The notes under the pieces: model-generated | Told to the model about the DNA's origin: nothing | Seen by the model: the letters and a program-made list of their open reading frames with translations, nothing else | Databases searched by the model: none | Source: JBAVEL01 sp049587715 | Lineage (GTDB): Bacteria > Bacteroidota > Ignavibacteria > UBA10030 > UBA6906 | Length of the DNA stretch: 30,722 nt | Direction: 5' to 3' | Assembly: GCA_049587715.1 (NCBI GenBank) | Contig: JBAVEL010000148.1 | Location: forward strand, 1 to 30,722 | Part shown: in pieces, positions 24,581 to 30,722 of the stretch | Position numbering within the stretch: position 1 is the stretch's first letter | Layout of the letters: every line of letters starts with the position of its first letter | Translations under genes and position numbers: made by a program

Positions 24581-25582
24581 GTGCCCCCCCCGTTTGTTCT
24601 GATCGTGCCGCAGGGGAAGAAGAGGGAGCGCCTGGACCTCTTTCTGACGCACCACGTGGAGAACGCCACGCGCACACGGATCCAGCAGGCGGTCCGGGCC
24701 GGCCTTGTGCTGGTGGACGGGTGCCGGGTGCGTGCCAGCCACCGGGTGAGTCCGGGGGAGCGGATCGAGCTCACGCTCCCCTCCCCGCCCCCGACGGACA
24801 TTCTGCCCGAGCCCATCCCCCTGGACATCCTCTATGAGGACGCGGATCTGCTGGTGGTCAACAAGCCCGCCGGGATGGTCACCCACCCTGCCCACGGGAA
24901 TCGCACGGGGACCCTGGTGAACGCGCTGCTCTCCCACACCCGCTCCCTGTCGGCGGGCGGGGACCCCGTGCGCCCCGGCATCGTGCACCGGCTCGACAAG
25001 GACACCTCGGGCCTCCTGGTGGTGGCACGGAACGAACGAGCCCACGCCGCACTGGCGCGGCAGTTCGCCCTCCGGACGGTCCGGCGGGAGTACCAGGCCG
25101 TGGTGTGGGGAAGGTTCTCTTCCGGCGAGGGCGTCGTCCAGGCGTGCCTGGGCCGGAGCCGCTCGGACCGGAAGAAGATGGCGGTGGTGGAGGGGGGCAA
25201 GGAGGCCAGGACGGAGTACCGGGTTCTGGAGCAGTTTGCCTATTGCGCCCTCCTCCGCCTCCGGCTCCGGACGGGAAGAACGCATCAGATCCGCGTCCAC
25301 CTGGCCCACATCGGGCATCCCGTCTTTGGAGACCCGTCGTATCACGGCCGGCGGATCGTGTGCGGCACGGGCTCCCGCTCCCAGAAAGACGAGGTGGAAT
25401 GCCTCCTCCGTCTCATGCCCCGCCAGGCCCTGCACGCCCGCACCCTCGGTTTTCTTCATCCGGGCGGGGGGCGGGAGATGTTCTTTGCGTCCCCCCTTCC
25501 TCCGGATATGGAATCGGTGCTCCTCCTGCTCCGCTCATCGGGGACCCCGCCGCGGCCCCCCAACCCACCTTCTTGCACCTGA
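24581..25582 (+). CDS. rluD: RluD-type 23S rRNA pseudouridine synthase
   Basis: A 333-residue RluA/RluD-family enzyme. The N-terminal S4 RNA-binding domain (RLDLFLTHHV, TRTRIQQAVRAGLVLVDG) is followed by the catalytic domain with VVNKPAGMVTHPAHGN, catalytic Asp139 in HRLDKDTSG, and GRTHQIRVHLAHIGHPVFGDPSY. The target helix cannot be read from sequence; RluD-like members modify helix 69 of 23S rRNA. A GTG start follows AAGGGG. It is the last gene of the 18-25 kb operon, and its 3' end overlaps the promoter of the next transcript. Confidence 0.92.
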   Translation: MPPPFVLIVPQGKKRERLDLFLTHHVENATRTRIQQAVRAGLVLVDGCRVRASHRVSPGERIELTLPSPPPTDILPEPIPLDILYEDADLLVVNKPAGMVTHPAHGNRTGTLVNALLSHTRSLSAGGDPVRPGIVHRLDKDTSGLLVVARNERAHAALARQFALRTVRREYQAVVWGRFSSGEGVVQACLGRSRSDRKKMAVVEGGKEARTEYRVLEQFAYCALLRLRLRTGRTHQIRVHLAHIGHPVFGDPSYHGRRIVCGTGSRSQKDEVECLLRLMPRQALHARTLGFLHPGGGREMFFASPLPPDMESVLLLLRSSGTPPRPPNPPSCT

Positions 25583-25601
25583 GATCCGCCCTGCGTATAT
25601 T
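25573..25601 (+). promoter_or_regulatory. Promoter of the beta-barrel/lipoprotein operon
   Basis: TTGCAC (25573-25578) and TATATT (25596-25601) are 17 bases apart, with a predicted start near 25608 and a leader of about 60 bases. The -10 and its flanks (CGTATATTG-like) match the yggS promoter. The -35 lies inside the last codons of rluD. Confidence 0.6.
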
Positions 25602-25667
25602 GGCGCTCTGAACGTGGCGCCGTTCTCTTCCATATCATCGACCCACTCACTCACCAGAGGAGGACCC

Positions 25668-26582
25668 ATGCGTCTCTCTCTACGAGTTTTCCGTCGTGTC
25701 GCGGTCTGCGTGCTCGCGGCGGCGGTTCTTCTGCCGTCCTCGCCGGGCGCCGCCCAGACCGACATGGAGAACATCATCAAACAGCTCGGATCCGAGGCGG
25801 TCAAGGGCTACATCCAGCCGATGGCGGACCTCTTCGGGGCGAACATGAACGCGGGGCTCTTCCACAGCGCCGCCATACCCCGGGACGGGTTCTTCATGGA
25901 GCTCAGCTTTGTGGGCATGGGCGCCTCCGTGGGTGACGACCAGAAACTCTATACCCTGAACCTCCCCCCCGGCTTCGGCGGCCTCACCACGCGCCAGCCG
26001 ACCATCTTCGGACCGAAGGCAACCCTGGTGACCGACCCGGCCACCGGCCTGCAGTTCAAGGGATCCGACGGCATTATTGACGCCTCCCTGTTTCCCCTGG
26101 TGGTGCCCCAGCTCACGGTGGGGAATTTCTACGGCACGCAGGCCTCCCTGCGCTATGTGCCGATCCCGGCGATCGGGGACGACAAGTTTCCCAAGGTCAC
26201 TCTCTTCGGCATCGGGGCCCGCCACAGCATCAGCCAGTATCTGGAGGAGCCCCCCCTGGATGCCGCCGTGGGCCTGTTCTACAGCAGCTTCACGGTGGGG
26301 GACCTCATCGACTTCAGCGGCATCTCCATCGGAGCGCAGGCGGGGAAGACCTTCTCGGTGGTGGATGTGTACGGGGGCCTCGCCTGGGAGAGCTCCTCGA
26401 TGAACCTCCAGTACACGCAGTCCGGCGGGGGCTCGCCCGTTGTGGATATCGACCTGGACGGCGCGAACAGTTTCCGCTTCACCCTGGGGGCGGGACTGAA
26501 GCTTGCCTTCCTCCGGCTGTTTGCGGACGCCAATTTCGGGTCCGTTACCAATTTCTCGGGCGGCATCGGCTTCGGCAACTAA
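25668..26582 (+). CDS. Predicted outer-membrane beta-barrel protein, DUF6588-like
   Basis: A 304-residue protein with a signal peptide ending near AAQ (about 28-30). The mature part starts with a short helix (MENIIKQLGSEAVKGYIQP) and continues GANMNAGLFHSA, then alternating hydrophobic beta strands ending GGIGFGN, as in outer-membrane barrels. The N-terminal pattern (GYIQPMADLFGANMNAGLFHSA) resembles the DUF6588 family of Bacteroidetes-like bacteria, of unknown function. This assignment is from memory and tentative. AGGAGG precedes the ATG. The lipoprotein gene follows 35 bases later, so the two are probably co-transcribed. Confidence 0.65.
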   Translation: MRLSLRVFRRVAVCVLAAAVLLPSSPGAAQTDMENIIKQLGSEAVKGYIQPMADLFGANMNAGLFHSAAIPRDGFFMELSFVGMGASVGDDQKLYTLNLPPGFGGLTTRQPTIFGPKATLVTDPATGLQFKGSDGIIDASLFPLVVPQLTVGNFYGTQASLRYVPIPAIGDDKFPKVTLFGIGARHSISQYLEEPPLDAAVGLFYSSFTVGDLIDFSGISIGAQAGKTFSVVDVYGGLAWESSSMNLQYTQSGGGSPVVDIDLDGANSFRFTLGAGLKLAFLRLFADANFGSVTNFSGGIGFGN

Positions 26583-26617
26583 CCCACTCGCGCACAGTTC
26601 CTCTGAGGAGATCCGGT

Positions 26618-27202
26618 ATGAAATCCAGAATCATTGTTGCCGTGCTGGCCCTCATGCTGGTCGGCACCTCCTGCGAGATCGTGGACCCCTTCCTGATCGC
26701 GCTCAATCTTCCCCTGACGGTCTGCGACACCATCAGCGCGGGCAGCACATGGAGCGAAGACGACACGTATGACATCCGGGAGGAGATCCGCAACATCAGC
26801 GCATCCTACGTGGAGGATGTGAGGGCCACCCGGGTGAACGACATCAGCGTTTTCATGCCCAATCCCCCCGCTGCGGGAACGGCGAGCGGGACCGTGGACG
26901 TGGCGCTGGACAACCAGGCGCTCCAGCGCCTGCTCACCTTCAGTAATGTCCCCTTCAGCCTTCTGGCGGGGGACGGCATCTCCCTCCGGGACGAGATCAC
27001 GGGCGGGGGAAGCGTCACGATCGACTTCAACAACGCCGTGGTGGCCTCCCTGCTGGCCGCGCTGCAGGACTCCACGGGCCTTCCCTCCATCAGCACCGTC
27101 CGGATACAGACGGCCGGATCCACGAGCGTTGCGGTGCCCCAGGGCACCAGGATCTGTGCGAAGATCAGCTATCAGGCCGACGTGCAGATAGGGGGCGACT
27201 GA
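26618..27202 (+). CDS. Predicted lipoprotein of unknown function
   Basis: A 194-residue protein with a lipoprotein signal (LMLVGTSC, Cys19 as the lipidation site; -1 is Ser rather than the commonest Gly/Ala). The mature part is Ser/Thr-rich and beta-strand-like (RNISASYVEDVRATRVNDISVFM, then GTVDVALDN) and ends near VAVPQGTRICAKISYQADVQI. No named family recognised. GAGGAG lies about 7 bases before the ATG. It shares a transcript with the barrel gene and is closed by a strong terminator, suggesting a two-component envelope unit. LspA, encoded 2 kb upstream, would process it. Confidence 0.7.
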   Translation: MKSRIIVAVLALMLVGTSCEIVDPFLIALNLPLTVCDTISAGSTWSEDDTYDIREEIRNISASYVEDVRATRVNDISVFMPNPPAAGTASGTVDVALDNQALQRLLTFSNVPFSLLAGDGISLRDEITGGGSVTIDFNNAVVASLLAALQDSTGLPSISTVRIQTAGSTSVAVPQGTRICAKISYQADVQIGGD

Positions 27203-27225
27203 GCGGGCTCCTCGGGGAGTCCCGG

Positions 27226-27260
27226 GCCCCCGCAGGCCACCGCCTGCGGGGGCTTTCTGT
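27226..27260 (+). terminator. Intrinsic terminator after the lipoprotein gene
   Basis: A perfect 12-bp stem GCCCCCGCAGGC / GCCTGCGGGGGC with a CACC loop, followed by TTTCTGT. It lies 24 bases after the lipoprotein stop and 12 bases before the rlmN promoter. It is the clearest terminator in the window. Confidence 0.85.
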
Positions 27261-27271
27261 AACTGCCCTTC

Positions 27272-27300
27272 TTGATTGGCGTTGCGCTCTTTTGTAGATT
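27272..27300 (+). promoter_or_regulatory. Promoter of rlmN-adk, leaderless geometry
   Basis: TTGATT (27272-27277) and TAGATT (27295-27300) are 17 bases apart. The rlmN ATG begins 5 bases after the -10 hexamer, so the first transcribed base should be the A of the ATG or next to it. Confidence 0.6.
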
Positions 27301-27305
27301 GCACA

Positions 27306-28451
27306 ATGAACCCACACCCCGTTCCTCTGGTGGGGCTGAGCGGGGAGGAGCTTGTCTCCTTCGCCGGATCCCTCGGGGAATCGCCCTACCGCGGCCGCCA
27401 GCTCTACCGGTGGATCTACCGCCGCGGAGCCCGTTCGTTTGCCGAGATGACCGACCTTGCGCGGGACTTCCGCAACCGCCTGGAGCGGGAGGCGTCCCTG
27501 GAGGGGATCCGGCCCGCCGGCCTGGATCGGTCCGCGGACGGGACCCTCAAGTTTCTCTTCGAGCTCCCGGACGGAGCGCGGGTGGAGAGCGTGCTGATTC
27601 CTGCCTCCGCCGCCTTTCCGGGTTCCGCCCCCCGGGGCGCGGAAGAGCGGACGCGGCGTACGGCCTGCGTGTCCACCCAGGCGGGCTGTCCGCTGGACTG
27701 CGCCTTCTGTGCCACGGCGCGGATCGGATTCCGGCGGAACCTCACCGCGGGGGAAATCGTGGATCAGGTGCGCCACCTGAGCCACGCCGGAACTGTGAGC
27801 AACGTGGTGTTCATGGGGATGGGGGAGCCGCTCATGAACTACGGGCCCTCCCTCCAGGCCGCCGACATCCTGGCTTCGGGCGTCGGCATTGCCTCCCGGC
27901 GCATCACGATCTCCACCGCCGGATGGGCCGACGGCATCCGCCGGCTGGCGGACGAGCGGCGTCCGGTGAACCTGGCGGTCTCTCTCCACAGCGTGGACCA
28001 GGCCACACGCGAGCGCCTCATGCCCGTTGCCCGGAGATTTCCCCTGTCCGAGCTCCTGGCCTCCGTGGCATACTACTACCGGGTGCTCCGGCGGCGCATC
28101 ACCTACGAGATGATCTTCTTCGAGGGACTCAACGACGGGGATCGCGACGCGGAGCAGCTCGTGCGGTTCGCCCGGAGGGTGCCGTGCAAGATCAACGTGA
28201 TCAGCTTCCATCCCGTCGGCTTCGCGGGGCCCTCCCCCCGGGGAGCGGATCTCCGGCCATCCCCCCGCATGGAGGAGATCGTGGACCATCTCCGCACGCG
28301 GGGCCTGACGGTCTTCGTCCGGGGCAGCGCGGGCCGGGACATCCGGGCTGCATGCGGCCAGCTCGCCCTGGCGGGGACCCCGCCGTCCGGCGGCGCAAAG
28401 GACCCGCACGCCCCCTTCCTCCCACCACAGGAAACTCGCGTATGCGGCTGA
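27306..28451 (+). CDS. rlmN: Dual-specificity 23S rRNA/tRNA adenine-C2 methyltransferase RlmN
   Basis: A 381-residue radical SAM enzyme that methylates A2503 of 23S rRNA and A37 of some tRNAs. Cluster motif C128-x3-C132-x2-C135 (AGCPLDCAFC), the conserved Cys121 in CVSTQAGC, and the methyl-carrying Cys near 350 (RAACGQLA). FMGMGEP and the IYRRGARSFAEMTDL N-terminus are family hallmarks. The start is fixed by the family N-terminus. There is no Shine-Dalgarno, and the promoter -10 ends 5 bases upstream, so the mRNA is probably leaderless. A 29-residue Pro-rich tail follows the CGQ of the C-terminal motif and overlaps adk by 10 bases. Confidence 0.94.
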   Translation: MNPHPVPLVGLSGEELVSFAGSLGESPYRGRQLYRWIYRRGARSFAEMTDLARDFRNRLEREASLEGIRPAGLDRSADGTLKFLFELPDGARVESVLIPASAAFPGSAPRGAEERTRRTACVSTQAGCPLDCAFCATARIGFRRNLTAGEIVDQVRHLSHAGTVSNVVFMGMGEPLMNYGPSLQAADILASGVGIASRRITISTAGWADGIRRLADERRPVNLAVSLHSVDQATRERLMPVARRFPLSELLASVAYYYRVLRRRITYEMIFFEGLNDGDRDAEQLVRFARRVPCKINVISFHPVGFAGPSPRGADLRPSPRMEEIVDHLRTRGLTVFVRGSAGRDIRAACGQLALAGTPPSGGAKDPHAPFLPPQETRVCG

Positions 28452-29086
28452 TTCTGTTCGGACCTCCGGGAGGGGGAAAGGGTACCCAGGCCAGGCTCCT
28501 CTCCGAAGAGCTGCGCATTCCCCACATCTCCACCGGCGACATGCTGCGCGCCGCCGTGGCCGGCGGAACGGAGCTGGGGCGGCGGGCGAAGACTCTCATG
28601 GAGGCGGGGCATCTCGTCCCCGATGATGTCATGATTGGGATTGTACGGGAAGTGCTCTCCTCCCCCGCCGTCCGCAGGGGATTCATCCTGGACGGCTTCC
28701 CCCGCACCCTGCAGCAGGCGGAGGCCCTGACGGCCATCTTCCGGGATCTGGGGATCCGGGACTGCAGGGTCATCAACTTCGACCTGGAGGACGAGGAGAT
28801 CATCCGGCGCCTGGCGCACCGTCTGGTCTGTGGGGCGGACGGGAAGATCTTCAGCGCCGAGGCCGAGGGTCTCTCCCCCGGGAGCCCCTGCCCCGACTGC
28901 GGCGGCCCCCTTGTCCAGCGCCGCGACGACGACCCGGAGACGGTGCGCCTGCGCCTCCGGGTCTACCACTCCACCACGGCTCCGCTTCTCCGCTACTACC
29001 AGGAGACCGGGGAGGTGTGCACCGTGGACGGATCGGGGTCCATCGACATCGTGCACCGCGAGATTTGCATGCTGCTGGAACGCTAG
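28442..29086 (+). CDS. adk: Adenylate kinase
   Basis: A 214-residue nucleotide kinase (ATP + AMP to 2 ADP). Walker A GPPGGGKGT (7-15), the AMP-binding STGDMLR (30-36), DGFPRT (84-89) and the long-form LID (about 127-165). The LID zinc site reads Cys130-x2-Asp133 and Cys150-x2-Cys153, so one usual cysteine is Asp, an alternative known in some adenylate kinases. AGGAAA lies upstream and the gene overlaps rlmN by 10 bases, implying coupling. The 9-base gap to the phosphodiesterase gene keeps the three in one transcript. Confidence 0.95.
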   Translation: MRLILFGPPGGGKGTQARLLSEELRIPHISTGDMLRAAVAGGTELGRRAKTLMEAGHLVPDDVMIGIVREVLSSPAVRRGFILDGFPRTLQQAEALTAIFRDLGIRDCRVINFDLEDEEIIRRLAHRLVCGADGKIFSAEAEGLSPGSPCPDCGGPLVQRRDDDPETVRLRLRVYHSTTAPLLRYYQETGEVCTVDGSGSIDIVHREICMLLER

Positions 29087-29095
29087 GAGGCGCGC

Positions 29096-29857
29096 ATGCT
29101 GAGCATAGCCCATTCCGCACCACCCCTTGTGATCGCCCACCGGGGCTCCTCCGGCCTGGCCCCCGAGAACACCCTGGCCTCCTTCCGCCGTGCGGTGGAG
29201 GAAGGGGCGCATATGGTGGAGCTGGATGTGCGGATGACACGGGACTTCTTCCTCGTGGTGTATCACGACCCCGACATCCGGCGGACCACCAACGGGGAGG
29301 GGACCATCTGGGAGTATTCCCTGCAGGAGCTGCGCGCCTTCGATGCGGGGGCCTGGTTCGACCTCCGCTTCAAGGGGGAGCGGATACCGACCCTCCGGCA
29401 GGTTATGGAGCTGCTGCCTCCGGGGGTGGATCTGAACATCGAGGTCAAGACCGACGGGGACCCCCGCACGAAGCTGGCATTCGAGGAGGCCTGCATCCTG
29501 GCCGTTATGGAGAAACGGCTGGAGGCCCGGACCCTGGTTTCCTCCTTCGACCACGCCTACCTGAAGCGCTTCCACCATCTGTTCCCCTCGATCGCCACGG
29601 CCGCCCTTGTCCTCCCGGATGTGGGGGCGGGACATCTTCCCTCCAGGCTGGCCGCTTCCCTGGGGGTCCGCGCGTTCATCTCTCCTCTCTCCGGTCTGAC
29701 TCCGCATCTGGTGGAGGACGCCCATACCCACGGTCTCCCCGTGGCCTGCTACACGGTGAACACCCCGAAGGACCTGGGCCGGGCGCGCTCTCTGGGGGTG
29801 GATGCGGTGATTACGGATTTCCCGGGACGGATGGCGGAGCTCGTGGCGGCTCCGTAG
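29096..29857 (+). CDS. Glycerophosphodiester phosphodiesterase
   Basis: A 253-residue TIM-barrel phosphodiesterase that hydrolyses glycerophosphodiesters to glycerol 3-phosphate and an alcohol. Seen: VIAHRGSSGLAPENTLASF (catalytic His and metal Glu), GAHMVELDVRMTRD, VVYHDPDI (second His), LNIEVKT and the C-terminal VNTPKDL...GVDAVITDFP. No signal peptide, so a cytoplasmic UgpQ-like enzyme rather than periplasmic GlpQ. TAGGAGG sits 5 bases before the ATG. Its last 47 bases overlap the end of the convergent glycosyltransferase gene. Confidence 0.92.
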   Translation: MLSIAHSAPPLVIAHRGSSGLAPENTLASFRRAVEEGAHMVELDVRMTRDFFLVVYHDPDIRRTTNGEGTIWEYSLQELRAFDAGAWFDLRFKGERIPTLRQVMELLPPGVDLNIEVKTDGDPRTKLAFEEACILAVMEKRLEARTLVSSFDHAYLKRFHHLFPSIATAALVLPDVGAGHLPSRLAASLGVRAFISPLSGLTPHLVEDAHTHGLPVACYTVNTPKDLGRARSLGVDAVITDFPGRMAELVAAP

Positions 29858-30701
29858 CGGGCCCCTGCGGTCCCGTGAGACCGTGCACACAACGGGCCTG
29901 ACCCAGCTCCCTGGTCTGCCGGAAGCGCTCCCGGCTGGAGGCGGAGCCGGCCGTGCGGGGGTGATGAAGGTGATACTGGATGGCAAGGTTCCGGAGAGAC
30001 TTCCCCGTGACACCCGCCAGGGAGAGGCGGCACTGAAGGTCCGAGTCCTCGCCGCAGCCGGGTCCGTCGTAGAGCTCGTCAAAACCGTTGACCGCCTCCA
30101 GGTCCCGCCGGGCAAGGGAGAAGTTGCTGCCCAGGATGCCGCGGACCTCCCGGAGGAGGATTCTCCGGAGCAGGCGGCTTCCGATGCGGATGCCGTCCTC
30201 CAGACGGAGCGCCCTTCCCAGCAGACCGTCCACCCACATTCCCCGGTCGTAGCGCTCGAATGCCCCGCTCTCCATCATCCCGGGCGTCAGCGCGCGGGAC
30301 CATCGTTCGCTTGTCTCCACCCGCCGCCCGAGCAGGATTCTGCCGGGCTCGCGTTCCTGCCAGTGGTCTTCCAGGAAACGCCGCGCGGGGAGGCAGTCCC
30401 CGTCGGTGAACACCAGGTAGTCCGCACGGGCCGCCCGCACGGCTGCATTGAGGGCGGCGTTCTTCCTCCAGCCCGCGTCCTCCTGCCGTATGTGCAGGAT
30501 GGGGAAGGGGCGCGTGCGCGCGGCTTCCTCCAGTATCCGCCCCACCTCGGGGCCTGATCCGTCGTCGGCCGCCACCAGCTCGAAGGAGCGGAAAGACTGG
30601 CGGGCGCAGGCGGTCAGGAGGAAGCGGAGCGCCTCGGGCCGGTTGTAGACGGCGACGATGAGGGAGATGGAGATGGGCGGGGTGTCGGCGCGCGCCGTCA
30701 T
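29811..30701 (-). CDS. Family 2 glycosyltransferase
   Basis: A 296-residue GT-A enzyme that transfers a sugar from an activated nucleotide donor to an acceptor unknown from sequence. Seen: SLIVAVYNRPEALRFLL (N-terminal strand), VAADDGSG, GWRKNAALNAAVRAA, the DxD-like FTDGDCLP and CGEDSDLQCRL near the base site. The ATG at 30701 is used; a GTG at 30707 is two codons earlier, and the frame stays open to the window edge, so the real start could lie outside. No Shine-Dalgarno is visible. The C-terminus (PRAPPSVPGNP) is encoded across the end of the convergent phosphodiesterase gene. Confidence 0.8.
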   Translation of the reverse strand: MTARADTPPISISLIVAVYNRPEALRFLLTACARQSFRSFELVAADDGSGPEVGRILEEAARTRPFPILHIRQEDAGWRKNAALNAAVRAARADYLVFTDGDCLPARRFLEDHWQEREPGRILLGRRVETSERWSRALTPGMMESGAFERYDRGMWVDGLLGRALRLEDGIRIGSRLLRRILLREVRGILGSNFSLARRDLEAVNGFDELYDGPGCGEDSDLQCRLSLAGVTGKSLRNLAIQYHLHHPRTAGSASSRERFRQTRELGQARCVHGLTGPQGPATEPPRAPPSVPGNP

Positions 30702-30722
30702 GTCCACACGCCGGGGATGAGC

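Overview
The window is a replication-origin region of a high-GC bacterium, followed by a run of housekeeping operons. No mobile element, CRISPR array, tRNA or rRNA was found. Several features point to a diderm of the FCB type: an outer-membrane-type beta-barrel gene, a lipoprotein, an Asp-box secreted protein ending in an FlgD-like/type IX-style sorting domain (SYPNPFN...YDMLGREV), a Bacteroidetes-like IleRS (GIHH, KMSKS) and a Bacteroidetes-like purine nucleoside phosphorylase. DivIVA, strong GGAGG ribosome binding sites and the very high GC suit an uncultured candidate phylum such as Eisenbacteria or Krumholzibacteriota. That placement is inference and was not checked by phylogeny.

Layout. 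Positions 1-926 (minus strand) carry rpmH-rnpA-yidD-yidC, with yidC cut by the window edge. Divergent promoters and DnaA boxes lie in 927-1339. Then come dnaA, a 472-bp dnaA-dnaN spacer with a strongly AT-rich segment (probable unwinding element), dnaN, recF, dciA, gyrB and gyrA on the plus strand. An RRM protein and a large secreted Asp-box protein follow. Positions 12662-18008 are mixed: a secreted HEAT-like protein (minus), a Rossmann oxidoreductase (plus), and a minus-strand operon of a TPR protein, an NDH-2 type NADH dehydrogenase, a small membrane protein that looks like a truncated MFS transporter, and pyrF. From 18051 a plus-strand operon runs yggS-divIVA-punA-ileS-traR/dksA-lspA-rluD, close to the ylmE...divIVA-ileS...lspA-rluD order of Gram-positives. 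It is followed by a beta-barrel/lipoprotein pair ending in a clear terminator, then rlmN-adk-glycerophosphodiesterase, and a convergent glycosyltransferase at the right edge.

How the parts work together: the left third initiates replication (DnaA, beta clamp, helicase loader DciA), repairs gaps (RecF) and controls supercoiling (gyrase). The rpmH side makes RNase P protein and the membrane insertase. The 18-25 kb operon links PLP homeostasis, cell-pole/division organisation, purine salvage, tRNA charging, lipoprotein processing and rRNA modification.

No wholly new multi-gene system is evident. The most interesting items are the bipartite origin, a probably leaderless rlmN transcript, a truncated transporter retained in a tightly coupled operon, a TraR/DksA protein lacking one zinc ligand, and the uncharacterised barrel/lipoprotein pair.
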